Source: Candidatus Heimdallarchaeota archaeon LC_2 (GTDB lineage Archaea; Asgardarchaeota; Heimdallarchaeia; Heimdallarchaeales; Kariarchaeaceae). Taken from it: a DNA stretch of 64,000 nucleotides. The position numbers and the translations under genes are program-made. The stretch's first letter is position 1; each line of letters opens with the position of its first letter. The stretch spans positions 1 through 64,000 of the forward strand of contig MDVR01000042.1 in the NCBI GenBank assembly GCA_001940725.1. The letters are read 5' to 3'. The notes under the pieces are model-generated. The model did no database searches. It was not told the DNA's origin and saw nothing but the letters and a program-made list of their open reading frames with translations. Shown here piece after piece: positions 25,020-33,302 of this stretch.

Positions 25020-26045
25020 TTAATTTTTTGCAGCAACGCTGATTAAAAAATCTACGCCATCAGCAGCTCTAACAATTGCATTCCAACCTGCTTCTTGATA
25101 TTCCAGATTATCAAAGTGGTCTCGTTTTTGGATTTCCATAGGTCCTGTAAACTTACCTGGCCTTGAAGCATAAAAATGACCAGTATTATCATCTTCAAAA
25201 TGTCCAGCTTCGTAATATCGGTTAGCTGCATTTTCTACTTTCCAAGCCATACCCATGTATTTTCCAACATATTTCATCATTGGAACCAAGAATCTTCTCA
25301 TCATGAATGGTGCATTTTTAACGTAATTTGTTGCAGGTACACTCCCAGGAGATATGGCGTTAACAACCATCCCTTTCGGTAATTTTCTTGACATAACAGC
25401 TGCCCACCAATTTGTAAATGTCTTTGTAGTTACATAGATGTCCATAGTTTTACCCGTATAAGGGGGTTGATACCTCATAATCGCGTCCATCGTAAGATCT
25501 AAGCTACCATCAAAATGTTCATCGGCGATTGTACTAAAGTCTGCAACTTTCATACCAAAAACACCTCCAATAGAACCTTCAGAGCTCGCAATGACAATTC
25601 TTGCGGTTGAAGTTAGTAAATTAGCTGCAAGTAATCGCATCGTAAGAATGTGATGTCCTACAATATGCGATGCAAAAGTCACCTCAATACCATGATCATT
25701 AAGGGTATTGGGTTTCTTTGGTGTCATACCTGCGTTCAAAATCAGTAGATCAATTTTGCTATCGATTTGTTCTAATTGATCAGCAGCTTCTTGTACCTTT
25801 TCAAAATCTGAGGTGTCAATGACTAATATTTCAAAAACATCATTTTCTACTCGCCTTAGTAATCGAGTTACAGCATCTTTCCCTTTTTCGATTGAACGGA
25901 CGGCAAGAATTACCTTACCAAATCCTTCACTCGCAATTCTAGCAGCACTTTCAAATCCAATCCCTGAATTTGCACCAGTGATTAAAGCAACTCTATTCTT
26001 GTTTATTTCTTCATCAGACGGAATAAGTTCATAAGTGGTTTTCAT
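25020..26045 (-). CDS. Short-chain dehydrogenase/reductase (retinol-dehydrogenase-like)
   Basis: A 341-aa Rossmann oxidoreductase. The cofactor motif ITGANSGIG is near residue 22, LILNAG follows at about 105, and the catalytic part has IVIASSEGS with the YxxxK motif YVTTK. Arg in LAVRSIEKG suggests NADP(H) preference. Eukaryotic-type retinol dehydrogenases and bacterial relatives share this pattern; the substrate is unknown. Two palindromic operators lie upstream, one on each side of the TATA box, so the gene is probably repressed by a DNA-binding regulator. Confidence 0.88.
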   Translation of the reverse strand: MKTTYELIPSDEEINKNRVALITGANSGIGFESAARIASEGFGKVILAVRSIEKGKDAVTRLLRRVENDVFEILVIDTSDFEKVQEAADQLEQIDSKIDLLILNAGMTPKKPNTLNDHGIEVTFASHIVGHHILTMRLLAANLLTSTARIVIASSEGSIGGVFGMKVADFSTIADEHFDGSLDLTMDAIMRYQPPYTGKTMDIYVTTKTFTNWWAAVMSRKLPKGMVVNAISPGSVPATNYVKNAPFMMRRFLVPMMKYVGKYMGMAWKVENAANRYYEAGHFEDDNTGHFYASRPGKFTGPMEIQKRDHFDNLEYQEAGWNAIVRAADGVDFLISVAAKN

Positions 26046-26063
26046 TGTTATACTTCCTGAATA

Positions 26064-26081
26064 TTAGAACGATCGTTCTAA
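26064..26081. promoter_or_regulatory. Operator 1, perfect 18-bp palindrome
   Basis: TTAGAACGATCGTTCTAA lies 19 bp upstream of the dehydrogenase ATG, downstream of its predicted transcription start. Confidence 0.75.
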
Positions 26082-26110
26082 TTCATCTATTGTATTTACC
26101 ACCACTTTCC

Positions 26111-26140
26111 TTATAAATATATTGGAACGAGCATTCCAAT
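26111..26140 (-). promoter_or_regulatory. Dehydrogenase TATA box and operator 2
   Basis: A minus-strand TATATTTATAA (26111-26121) is followed upstream by ATTGGAACGAGCATTCCAAT (26121-26140), a near-palindrome sharing GAACG with operator 1. The operator centres are 58 bp apart. The layout fits repression by a dimeric regulator; which protein binds is unknown. Confidence 0.7.
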
Positions 26141-26414
26141 AAAAACTTTTATCCATACAAAATTTGAAAATATGAAAATCGACATATCGAAATAATGCAA
26201 TCTTAAAGATCTTAGTTAAAGGAATGAATTTAACTAGAGAGAGGTACGGTCGAAACTTCAATATTTTCTGCCCAAATAGATTTTTCTTAAGAAACTTAGA
26301 AAGGCGTTTATTATTTAGACTTGCAATTCATTGGTTTTTCTTGTTACCAGATGTATACAATCGGTATTTAATATACAAGGTGAATATTATATTACCTACA
26401 AAGGTGTATTAATT

Positions 26415-26663
26415 ATGACAAAAAATATTGTACTCGCAGGAATATTGAATTTCTTTCTCTTAGGAGCAGGATATATTTACTCAGGAAAAAAAGTTGTAAC
26501 TGGCGTTTTCCTAACCTTAGGAGCAATCCTTCTAACTTATTTAGAACAAGTAATGTTTGAAAGTGGATCAGATGAGTTTAAAGTGACTTTCGCAGCAGTG
26601 TTTCTATTAGCTATAGGGACAACTTATGATGTTGTAAATGAATTAAAATCCGAACAATCTTAA
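26415..26663 (+). CDS. Small TM2-like membrane protein, 82 aa
   Basis: The product MTKNIVLAGILNFFLLG followed by GAGYIYSGKK has the Gly-rich turn after the first helix seen in TM2-type membrane proteins, with two or three further hydrophobic segments and a short charged tail. ATG at 26415 is preferred over the longer frame from 26331 because the upstream residues do not resemble the family. It precedes the HxlR regulator by 51 bp and may be in its operon. Confidence 0.6.
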   Translation: MTKNIVLAGILNFFLLGAGYIYSGKKVVTGVFLTLGAILLTYLEQVMFESGSDEFKVTFAAVFLLAIGTTYDVVNELKSEQS

Positions 26664-26714
26664 AAAAATTTATTACTTTAGTAAAGTTAATTAAAAAAAG
26701 TAATAGGTATAATA

Positions 26715-27146
26715 ATGAAACTCCGTGATAATATTAAACACTGTCCAGTAGAAGTAGCAATGAAGATTCTTGGCAAAAAATGGACAATCCACATTTTACG
26801 TGATATGTTCAGAGGAATTACAAAATTTAGTGGATTCTTAGTCTTAAATCCTAAAATGTCTACTAAAATCCTATCACAACGGTTCAAGGAATTACAGGCT
26901 GATGGTATGATTGACCGCATGGTGCTTAATCAGACACCAATTCAAATTGAATATCATTTGACGGATAAGGGACTTGCTTTCCAAGATATAATATTGGCAT
27001 TGTCCAGGTTTTCCATTACAAAATTCCCAGAACGGATATTTGAAAATATAATAGTAACTCACGAAATTTCTGAACAGGCAATTCAAATTGCCGAGCACAG
27101 ATTTGGTGTTATTTCAACTTTAGAAGATTACGCTCAACTTGTCTAA
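26715..27146 (+). CDS. HxlR-family winged-helix transcription regulator
   Basis: A 143-aa protein with the family opening CPVEVAMKILGKKWTIHILRD, the recognition region LNPKMSTKILSQRFKEL and the wing IEYHLTDKG. HxlR regulators respond to redox or reactive electrophiles or control neighbouring oxidoreductases. It could act on the palindromes upstream of the dehydrogenase at 25020-26045, though that is only suggested by proximity. Its last 38 bp overlap the convergent truncated frame. Confidence 0.9.
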   Translation: MKLRDNIKHCPVEVAMKILGKKWTIHILRDMFRGITKFSGFLVLNPKMSTKILSQRFKELQADGMIDRMVLNQTPIQIEYHLTDKGLAFQDIILALSRFSITKFPERIFENIIVTHEISEQAIQIAEHRFGVISTLEDYAQLV

Positions 27147-27321
27147 ACCGTAATTTCGTAATTGATTTGATTTCAGGAAGGCTATTCGAATTATCTAATT
27201 CCACTAAATATGTTCCGAATTTACATATTGCGAACATCCCGTCGTCTATGAAGATATTGTCTGGATAGTATTTATCCAATTTTACAATGATTTTCTCATC
27301 TAGATCAAGTAAAGATTCCAT
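27109..27321 (-). pseudogene. Truncated paralog of the 261-aa protein at 3984
   Basis: The 70-residue product MESLLDLDEKIIVKLDKYYP, then NIFIDDGM and YLVELD, parallels residues 1-45 of the protein at 3984-4769, after which the sequence is unrelated and ends. Either a truncated gene or a short member of the family. The start at 27321 rather than TTG 27339 follows from a TATA box at 27341-27354. The same ACCGACA box sits upstream. Confidence 0.65.
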
Positions 27322-27340
27322 ACTAGTAGATGTTGTCAAA

Positions 27341-27374
27341 ATTATTTAAAGAAAAATTGAAATAAATTGTCGGT
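27341..27374 (-). promoter_or_regulatory. Promoter with ACCGACA box
   Basis: On the minus strand ACCGACA (27368-27374) is followed by TTTCTTTAAATAAT (27341-27354), placing the box about 18 nt upstream of the TATA core. This is the same order and spacing class as at 3931-3961. Confidence 0.6.
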
Positions 27375-27524
27375 CCGGTTTCTGATTTATCTATAAAATA
27401 ATCATATATTAGTACTTCAGGTGATTTTAACAAATTTTTAGTAATACTTTTCCTCTAATAAAAATAATTTATCTATCCATTTCCAACAATTCAAGATTTG
27501 TAGTTATTATAGTCGAATAAATGA

Positions 27525-28187
27525 ATGTCTCTAATGACTATATCAACAATCAGTCTAACAGATGAAGCAACCGGATTACCCCTCGAGAAAATAAAAGAAT
27601 ATGAGGTTCCACTTGAAGTTACCTTCGCAAAACAATTCAAGAATACAGATATCCTAGTTTTCTGCTCGACACTTAACAACAGTAATTTGAGCAAAGCTGT
27701 CTGTACAGTTGTTCTTGTTGGTAAGAACAGTGTGTATTATTTTCAGAAAAATCTAAAACAGAGTGACTATGATAATATCGAGATAACAGAGCTGCTTACT
27801 TTACTGCATATTTTGGCTGAAATAAAAGATAAATCAAAGGATTCAGAATTTCGAGATCACTTTCAGATAGGAAAAGATCGAACAATTAGGGTCCAGATCA
27901 ATCTTAATAATTTGATTAGTAAGAAAGTAATTGAAAAAACAATTAATAATCAATTTATCGATCAACACAAAAGTTATGCCTTTCTTCTGGAATTACTTCA
28001 AACACAGCTTAATCATGCGTCCCAACTAGGAATAGATATTAAATTAAATTATGATTTTCAATTTCATGAGTACACAATTTATTGTAATCTACAATGCCAC
28101 AAGGTATTATTGAATGATAAGATAACCAATTCCAGACAGATCTATCCCATTCCAACCAAAATAGATCGTCTCAAGCATTCGAATTAA
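27525..28187 (+). CDS. Hypothetical protein, 220 aa
   Basis: Not recognised. Soluble, mixed alpha/beta, no signal peptide. The N-terminal half has beta-strand character (ILVFCSTLNN, AVCTVVLVGKNSVYYF); the middle is helical. The spacing of acidic residues is not diagnostic of any nuclease or hydrolase I know. It lies divergent to the truncated paralog. Confidence 0.55.
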   Translation: MSLMTISTISLTDEATGLPLEKIKEYEVPLEVTFAKQFKNTDILVFCSTLNNSNLSKAVCTVVLVGKNSVYYFQKNLKQSDYDNIEITELLTLLHILAEIKDKSKDSEFRDHFQIGKDRTIRVQINLNNLISKKVIEKTINNQFIDQHKSYAFLLELLQTQLNHASQLGIDIKLNYDFQFHEYTIYCNLQCHKVLLNDKITNSRQIYPIPTKIDRLKHSN

Positions 28188-28242
28188 TTATTCAAGATCA
28201 CAGGAAAATTCGATCGAATTTGGGTCATTATATTGGTACATC

Positions 28243-28458
28243 TTATTCAACTCTCCGTTTAATCTTATTACGCAATAAATTTCTGAACAAATCATTATAA
28301 ACAAATTTGGAAGAAGTGTTCTTTATTCGTCTCACGAAAGATTTGATAACTCTTTCACTAGATTCTGTAAATTCATCCCATCTTGCCTGCATATCACCTA
28401 AATTCCTTGAGAAATCAATAGTGTTGAAACCCCAGTCAATTCTCCGAATTTTGAACAA
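28243..28458 (-). CDS. Possible 71-aa basic protein
   Basis: A short frame rich in Arg, Lys and aromatic residues (WDEFTESSERVIKSFVRRI). No TATA box is obvious upstream and no homology is recognised. It lies in a region with no other candidate and may be chance. Confidence 0.3.
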   Translation of the reverse strand: MFKIRRIDWGFNTIDFSRNLGDMQARWDEFTESSERVIKSFVRRIKNTSSKFVYNDLFRNLLRNKIKRRVE

Positions 28459-28751
28459 TTAACACTGGTGATGGGGTATACTGGAAAAAAAGATCGAATT
28501 CAACCCACTACACAATGGAAAAGATGAATTCCATTTTCCACTTTATCCTTACTAACAAATTTCAATACTCACTCATTCGCCCTTTCTATTAAATGGATAA
28601 CCAGTCTAAGTGAAGAATGAAAGCCTGGGATCGAAGTTCGATATAGAAGAACATTATCAAGCTAAGTAAAAAATAATTTTCAGAAGTAATCAACTCTATC
28701 ATTCCAATCTTGACCTATCAATTTAAGTTTAAACTTGGACTATAAAGTACA

Positions 28752-29306
28752 ATGGACTTCGTATCTGAATTAATACCGAAGAAACTGGGAAGGGATCAAT
28801 ATCGATCAATCAGTTCTCCTCTGATTATCACCTTCTTATATTTCGCTCTCTTATATCTTCAAACCTTCATTAAGGAAAGCAACGATGAAAACACTATTGG
28901 ATATACATATTTCTTCAAGGGATATTTCTCTTCTTTTTCGTTCCCAAGTTTATTCATCTCATTCAATTTCTTTACTGTCAGTTTTTTTGCTATTTGGATA
29001 TCTATCCGAACAATCAATCTAAATGGTAATATCGGCAATGTAGGTATTTCCGCATTAATTTTCGGAAGCAGTTATTTCCTTTTTGAACTGATATTTTATT
29101 TATCATTCATAAACGAATTCGCAAATAATATTGATCAAGATTTTGAAGTTAATGAATTCATAAGTGCAAATAGAGAACTATTGTTTTCCAATTTTCTCTT
29201 CAATTTACTTGAATTCATGTTTTTAGCATTAATCTTTGCTGGAATCTACTTTGAAGTGACCAAGAATCTCAATCATACTCAAGGAGAGCTTTATCCCAAA
29301 ATTTAA
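28752..29306 (+). CDS. Multi-pass membrane protein, 184 aa
   Basis: Four hydrophobic segments (SPLIITFLYFALLYL, LFISFNFFTVSFFAIWI, ALIFGSSYFLFELIFYL and FMFLALIFAGIYF) separated by short charged loops, with a basic N-terminus. No family is recognised. A TATA-like ACTATAAAG at about 28738-28746 lies just before the start. Confidence 0.5.
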   Translation: MDFVSELIPKKLGRDQYRSISSPLIITFLYFALLYLQTFIKESNDENTIGYTYFFKGYFSSFSFPSLFISFNFFTVSFFAIWISIRTINLNGNIGNVGISALIFGSSYFLFELIFYLSFINEFANNIDQDFEVNEFISANRELLFSNFLFNLLEFMFLALIFAGIYFEVTKNLNHTQGELYPKI

Positions 29307-29418
29307 TCTGCACCAGATTAATTTGGTATTTGCACTCATCCTTGTTTTTGATTGTTATACAGAATTCAGAATTGCAATTAGCAAAATGTAGATATAATGA
29401 TGATACTTTTTGAAATTA

Positions 29419-29649
29419 ATGTCAAAAGAGCCAATTCAGTTAGGACATTCTGTGGAACGCCATTCTCATCATCATGCGTCTGACCATCGGCATGGTTCTT
29501 CTAAAGATGAATCAAGGTCTGCTCAAAGGACTGACAGGCAGTTCGGTACAGACTCTTTAAGTGTAGCAGAACAAGTTTTTGGAATTCTCTTTGTTAGCAT
29601 AATGTTCATTGGATTTATTTCTTTGATCATATTTAGTTTATTTCGATAA
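29419..29649 (+). CDS. His-rich tail-anchored peptide, 76 aa
   Basis: The N-terminal half is hydrophilic and His-rich (ERHSHHHASDHRHGSS), possibly metal-binding. The C-terminus is one membrane helix (ILFVSIMFIGFISLIIFSLF) ending in FR. ATG at 29419 is preferred to TTG at 29410. The function is unknown; a metal-buffer or tail-anchored role is conceivable. Confidence 0.5.
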   Translation: MSKEPIQLGHSVERHSHHHASDHRHGSSKDESRSAQRTDRQFGTDSLSVAEQVFGILFVSIMFIGFISLIIFSLFR

Positions 29650-29724
29650 AAATGATCTATCGAGAAATAAATATATGTTAAAATCAGATTTGTTGAAGCT
29701 AAGTATATGGAGAACACAGATACC

Positions 29725-29779
29725 GTTATTCTAAATACCTTTTCTTAAAAATCCCAATTTTTGTATATCATTCTCTATC
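29725..29779 (+). repeat. Dispersed direct repeat, copy 16 (diverged, last copy)
   Basis: GTTATTCTAAATACCTTTTC, then AAAAATCCC and ATATCATTCTCTAT. No further copy is seen in the remaining 34 kb. Confidence 0.65.
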
Positions 29780-29884
29780 TTCAGATAATTCTATAAATCG
29801 ATATTTTGATTATTGATCATTATGATCGTTTTGATTAAATGCTTTAGCAAATACTAAATATATTTCGATTAACAAATTGAAATA

Positions 29885-30151
29885 ATGACCGCAAAAAAAG
29901 AGATTGTTAAATCATTTCTCTATCTAGTGGCTAATGGAGAAGTGCAAGATGCTTACAACAATCACTTAAGTGATAGTTTCAAACATCACAATGCTTTTTT
30001 CCCAGGAGATCGCCAATCACTGAAAAATGCAAAGCAATAAGATGCTGACCGAAATCCCAACAAAATTCTCACACTCTTTGTAATGCGGTAGAATGATGAT
30101 AATGAGGTAATCGTTCATATTCCATTTCTTATTAAAATTATAAACAATTAA
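29885..30151 (+). pseudogene. Decayed SnoaL-like gene
   Basis: The frame reads MTAKKEIVKSFLYLVANGEV, then FKHHNAFFPGDRQSL, a typical start of a SnoaL-like NTF2-fold protein. In-frame stops at 30038-30040 and about 30110 interrupt it, yet the same frame continues with ADRNPNKILTLFV and DNEVIVHI before the final TAA. The gene is therefore inactivated by point mutations. Confidence 0.7.
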
Positions 30152-30250
30152 ACGATCTAATGGATCTAAAGAAAATTAAATTAACTATGAATATTCATTG
30201 TACAATTGAATTTCAAAATCATTTAAATATTTTAATTATTAAATTCTGAT

Positions 30251-30541
30251 ATGTTTTATAGAATTGCCAAATTCATATTTCTTTTTGCTTTAGTTGGGTT
30301 CTCAACTATTACTTTCCAAAATATTACATTGCAAACTTCAATAAACAATCTGAAAAATGATTCGGATATCGACTCAGACATTACATTTGATATGGAAATA
30401 TTTGAAGCTTTGATCTATCTATTAGTTATTCTTGGTTTTGCAATGCTCATCTTGGTCTTAGTGGTAAGTCAAACACATCAAAACGTTATTGCTAATTCAT
30501 ACAAATCAAGTAATAACTCTATGAATTATTCAATATCTTAA
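30251..30541 (+). CDS. Small two-helix membrane protein, 96 aa
   Basis: Two transmembrane helices (FIFLFALVGFSTITF and ALIYLLVILGFAMLILVLVV) with a polar loop rich in Asp and Asn between them. Not recognised. Its stop overlaps that of the convergent ERCC4 nuclease gene by 4 bp. Confidence 0.5.
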   Translation: MFYRIAKFIFLFALVGFSTITFQNITLQTSINNLKNDSDIDSDITFDMEIFEALIYLLVILGFAMLILVLVVSQTHQNVIANSYKSSNNSMNYSIS

Positions 30542-31215
30542 TGTATCTTCGTTAACAATTCTTTATTTCTTTCAACGAATTTTACCCCAATACCTTTAAT
30601 CTCTGCTAATTCACCACTTATACCCTTTGGGTTTCCCGTTCTCGTACGAAGGATTGTAGAATCAGTGATTGCGTTTGTGATCTTATTTGGAGTTCCAAGA
30701 TTATCAAGGAGTAGCTTTGCAGTTTTCAATCCTACACCAACTAAACCTTGAACAAAATACTCTTGCTTTTCTCTTAAAGTTAACCGTTTAGGTCCTCCTC
30801 TCATTAGAATTGGATCTACATGTTCTTCCTGTATCCAAGAAGCTAATCTTTCAATGAGATGAGCTGTTGAAATCTTATCAGTAGAAGGTAAAATAGTAAT
30901 CCCCCGTCGAATTACTAGATATGCTAATGCACCAAAAATGTTTTTCCTGATTTCAGAATCAACCTCCAAACCTTCGAGAATAATGATAACATTATCGTAC
31001 TCTTCAATCATTCGATGAACCTGGTCAAATAATCTAGTATCATAAAGTGACTGAACAAAATCACTTCCGCTCTTTCTTTCAATAATATGATCTGAACCAA
31101 TAATATAATCTCCAATGCTGAGAACTTGTTTTTTAACATTAACTCCTAATTTTTGCAATTCTTCAATAACAATTTGAGGTTCTCTTGAATCTACAACAAT
31201 TTCCACAGACCTCAA
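30538..31215 (-). CDS. ERCC4/XPF-type structure-specific endonuclease
   Basis: A 225-aa stand-alone nuclease. The catalytic core has VDSREP near the start, GDYIIG and IIERKSGSDFVQSL, the GDX(n)ERKX3D motif of XPF/Mus81/Hef nucleases. The C-terminal third carries helix-hairpin-helix motifs (VQGLVGVGLKTAKLLL and LAEIKGIGVKFVERN). This matches archaeal XPF or the nuclease part of Hef without the helicase. It should cut branched DNA such as stalled forks, likely as a dimer and often with PCNA; I see no clear C-terminal PIP box. Confidence 0.92.
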   Translation of the reverse strand: MRSVEIVVDSREPQIVIEELQKLGVNVKKQVLSIGDYIIGSDHIIERKSGSDFVQSLYDTRLFDQVHRMIEEYDNVIIILEGLEVDSEIRKNIFGALAYLVIRRGITILPSTDKISTAHLIERLASWIQEEHVDPILMRGGPKRLTLREKQEYFVQGLVGVGLKTAKLLLDNLGTPNKITNAITDSTILRTRTGNPKGISGELAEIKGIGVKFVERNKELLTKIH

Positions 31216-31429
31216 TTATCTTATTAGTTCTTGAACTAGTATTTTGAAAAGCGAACTCTTGGTGTCTAATTGATGATAATACTGATAAATATCAGTTGTT
31301 ATTTATCAATTCGATTTATTTTGGAGAATTATAATTAACGAAATTCAACCTATCCAAAATATAGCTACAATTATTTTAATATGGTTCGTAATTGTAATAA
31401 CTTATAGTAATTCAGCAAATATTTTTATG

Positions 31430-32029
31430 TCAATACTCATGTGATCTAAATTTCTTCCCAATAACAATTATTAAAACGAAACTAGAAAGAAGTAGAAAAA
31501 TTGATGGGTAGCTTACTCCTTCCTCCCCTGAATCTTGATTGTCAATAGGACTGATTTCTACAATAGACGTTGTGGTTTCAACTACTGTTTGAATCGAAAT
31601 ACTCTGAGCTGTTGTAATTTCAGTTGAAGTTTCAGTTGAAACTACAGTTTGGGTTTCAGTTATGAATTGTGTTTGCTGTAGAATAGAAATTTCGGTTGTA
31701 GTAACAGTTTCGGTTTTTTTATCAAAATGGACCTCAAAAATTTGAATACGATTGTTATTACTATCAGCGATAAAAATAAAATTTCCTATAATTTCAAAAA
31801 ATGCTGGAGTAGAGAATTCACCATCACCAGATCCAGCATTTCCAAATAGCGTAATAAAATTTCCACTTGAATCGAATATTTGAAATCGATGATTACCAAG
31901 TTCGCTAATTACAAAATATCCATTAAGAATTTTAATGCCGTAAGGGAACGAAAATTGACCGGGAAGTGATCCATTATTGATTGCTTCAAACTCCTTATAG
32001 AACTGGATCTTATGAAGAGGTCTGTAGGT
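31430..32029 (-). pseudogene. 5'-truncated NHL-repeat membrane-anchored protein
   Basis: An open frame of 199 codons without a start codon encodes NHL-type blades (GSLPGQFSFPYGIKI, GSGDGEFSTPAFFE, IADSNNNRIQIF), a Thr/Ser/Glu stalk, and a membrane helix (PSIFLLLSSFVLIIVIG). It opens abruptly after a TAA at 32030-32032. The N-terminal blades and signal peptide have been lost, probably by deletion. The intact gene would have encoded a secreted beta-propeller anchored at its C-terminus. Confidence 0.7.
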
Positions 32030-32121
32030 TTAAGGGAGCCCGTCAGAGATAAAAACTCATAATACCAAATTCATAATCTCCAATAAATAAATTCAATAAT
32101 TAAAATAAAGGAATTAATCAA

Positions 32122-33099
32122 ATGAAGGCAATTATTTATCAAAAATACGGATCTCCTGATGTTCTTCTACTCAAAGAAGTTGATACACCTATACCCGAAA
32201 ATGATGAGGTTAAAGTAAAAATTGTTTCTGCATCCCTCAACGCAACTGACTTTGAAATTGTAGGAGGTGTTTTATTTGTTCGCATATCAAGTGGACTCCG
32301 AAAACCCTCTAATCAGAGACTTGGATGTGATTTTGCAGGTCGGGTCGAATCAATTGGAAAAAATGTAACTGAGTTTAAACCAGGTGATGAAGTATATGCT
32401 GATTTAATGTATCAACCAAGATCATATGGGGCTTTTGCTGAGTATGTTTGTATTCCTGAAAAATCCCTAAGAATGAAACCTGCTAGTATGACATTTGAGG
32501 AAGCTTCGACTATACCACAAGCTGGTGTACTAGCTTTACAAGGAATTAAGGGTAAATTACCACCTCAACCAGGTCAAAAGGTTTTAATTAATGGTGCTGG
32601 AGGAGGTGTAGGGACATTTGCAATTCAAATTGCAAAATATTATGGAACTGAAGTCACTGCTGTCGATAGTGCTGATAAATTCGATATGATGCTATCACTA
32701 GGTGCAGATCATGTCATTGATTATACTCAAGAAGATTTTACAAAAAACAAAAAACAATATGATCTGATTCTTGATGTTATTGCTAGACGAGGTGTTTTTG
32801 CTTATAGACGAGCTTTGGCACCAAAAGGAAGTTATCGAATGGTGGGTGGATCGACTAGACGAATTTTCCAGGTTTTAATCCTAGGATCAATAATTTCACG
32901 GTTTTCGAGTAAAAAAGTAGGAATTCTGATGGGAAGACCAAATAATAAGGAAGATATGGAATTTTTAGTGGAACTTTTTGAAGACAAGAAAGTAGTACCT
33001 GTTATAGATAAAATTTATTCATTGAACCAGGCTATTGAAGCCCTCCGGTATCTTGAAGATGGAAAAGCAATTGGGAAAATAGTAATAACAATGGAATAA
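32122..33099 (+). CDS. MDR-family NAD(P)-dependent oxidoreductase (quinone-oxidoreductase-like)
   Basis: A 325-aa medium-chain dehydrogenase/reductase. The N-terminal GroES-like domain (MKAIIYQKYGSPDVLLLKEV, GCDFAGRVESIG) lacks the zinc-ligand cysteines of alcohol dehydrogenases. The Rossmann part has the cofactor motif NGAGGGVGTFAIQIAKYYG. It belongs with zinc-independent quinone oxidoreductases and related reductases; the substrate is unknown. A TATA-like region precedes the ATG. The truncated NHL gene upstream runs the other way. Confidence 0.92.
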   Translation: MKAIIYQKYGSPDVLLLKEVDTPIPENDEVKVKIVSASLNATDFEIVGGVLFVRISSGLRKPSNQRLGCDFAGRVESIGKNVTEFKPGDEVYADLMYQPRSYGAFAEYVCIPEKSLRMKPASMTFEEASTIPQAGVLALQGIKGKLPPQPGQKVLINGAGGGVGTFAIQIAKYYGTEVTAVDSADKFDMMLSLGADHVIDYTQEDFTKNKKQYDLILDVIARRGVFAYRRALAPKGSYRMVGGSTRRIFQVLILGSIISRFSSKKVGILMGRPNNKEDMEFLVELFEDKKVVPVIDKIYSLNQAIEALRYLEDGKAIGKIVITME

Positions 33100-33302
33100 A
33101 GAGCTATAAAGTACTGTTGCAGGATGTGGGATTTACTTTAACAGCTCAATACATAAAATTCAAACTATCAATTTTTTTTTCCCCTATAGCCCTTTGAACT
33201 GAGGTTCCAAAAACGACATTTCCAATGTTTTATCAGTATGTTTTGTGGGAGTTTAGTGGTTTATCAATGTATTTTCTGAATGCATAATATAGATAAAACA
33301 AC

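Noticed and set aside
26064..26261. 65-codon minus-strand frame over the operator region
   Set aside because: Covers both palindromes and the TATA box of the dehydrogenase; regulatory sequence explains the stretch better.
5071..29779. Classical integron attC array
   Set aside because: The repeat lacks the paired R and L boxes and the palindromic structure of attC, and no integrase gene is in the window. The cassette-like layout is reported as a separate finding.
5071..29779. CRISPR array
   Set aside because: Spacing between copies is 0.4-4.8 kb with genes between, not uniform short spacers, and no cas genes are seen.
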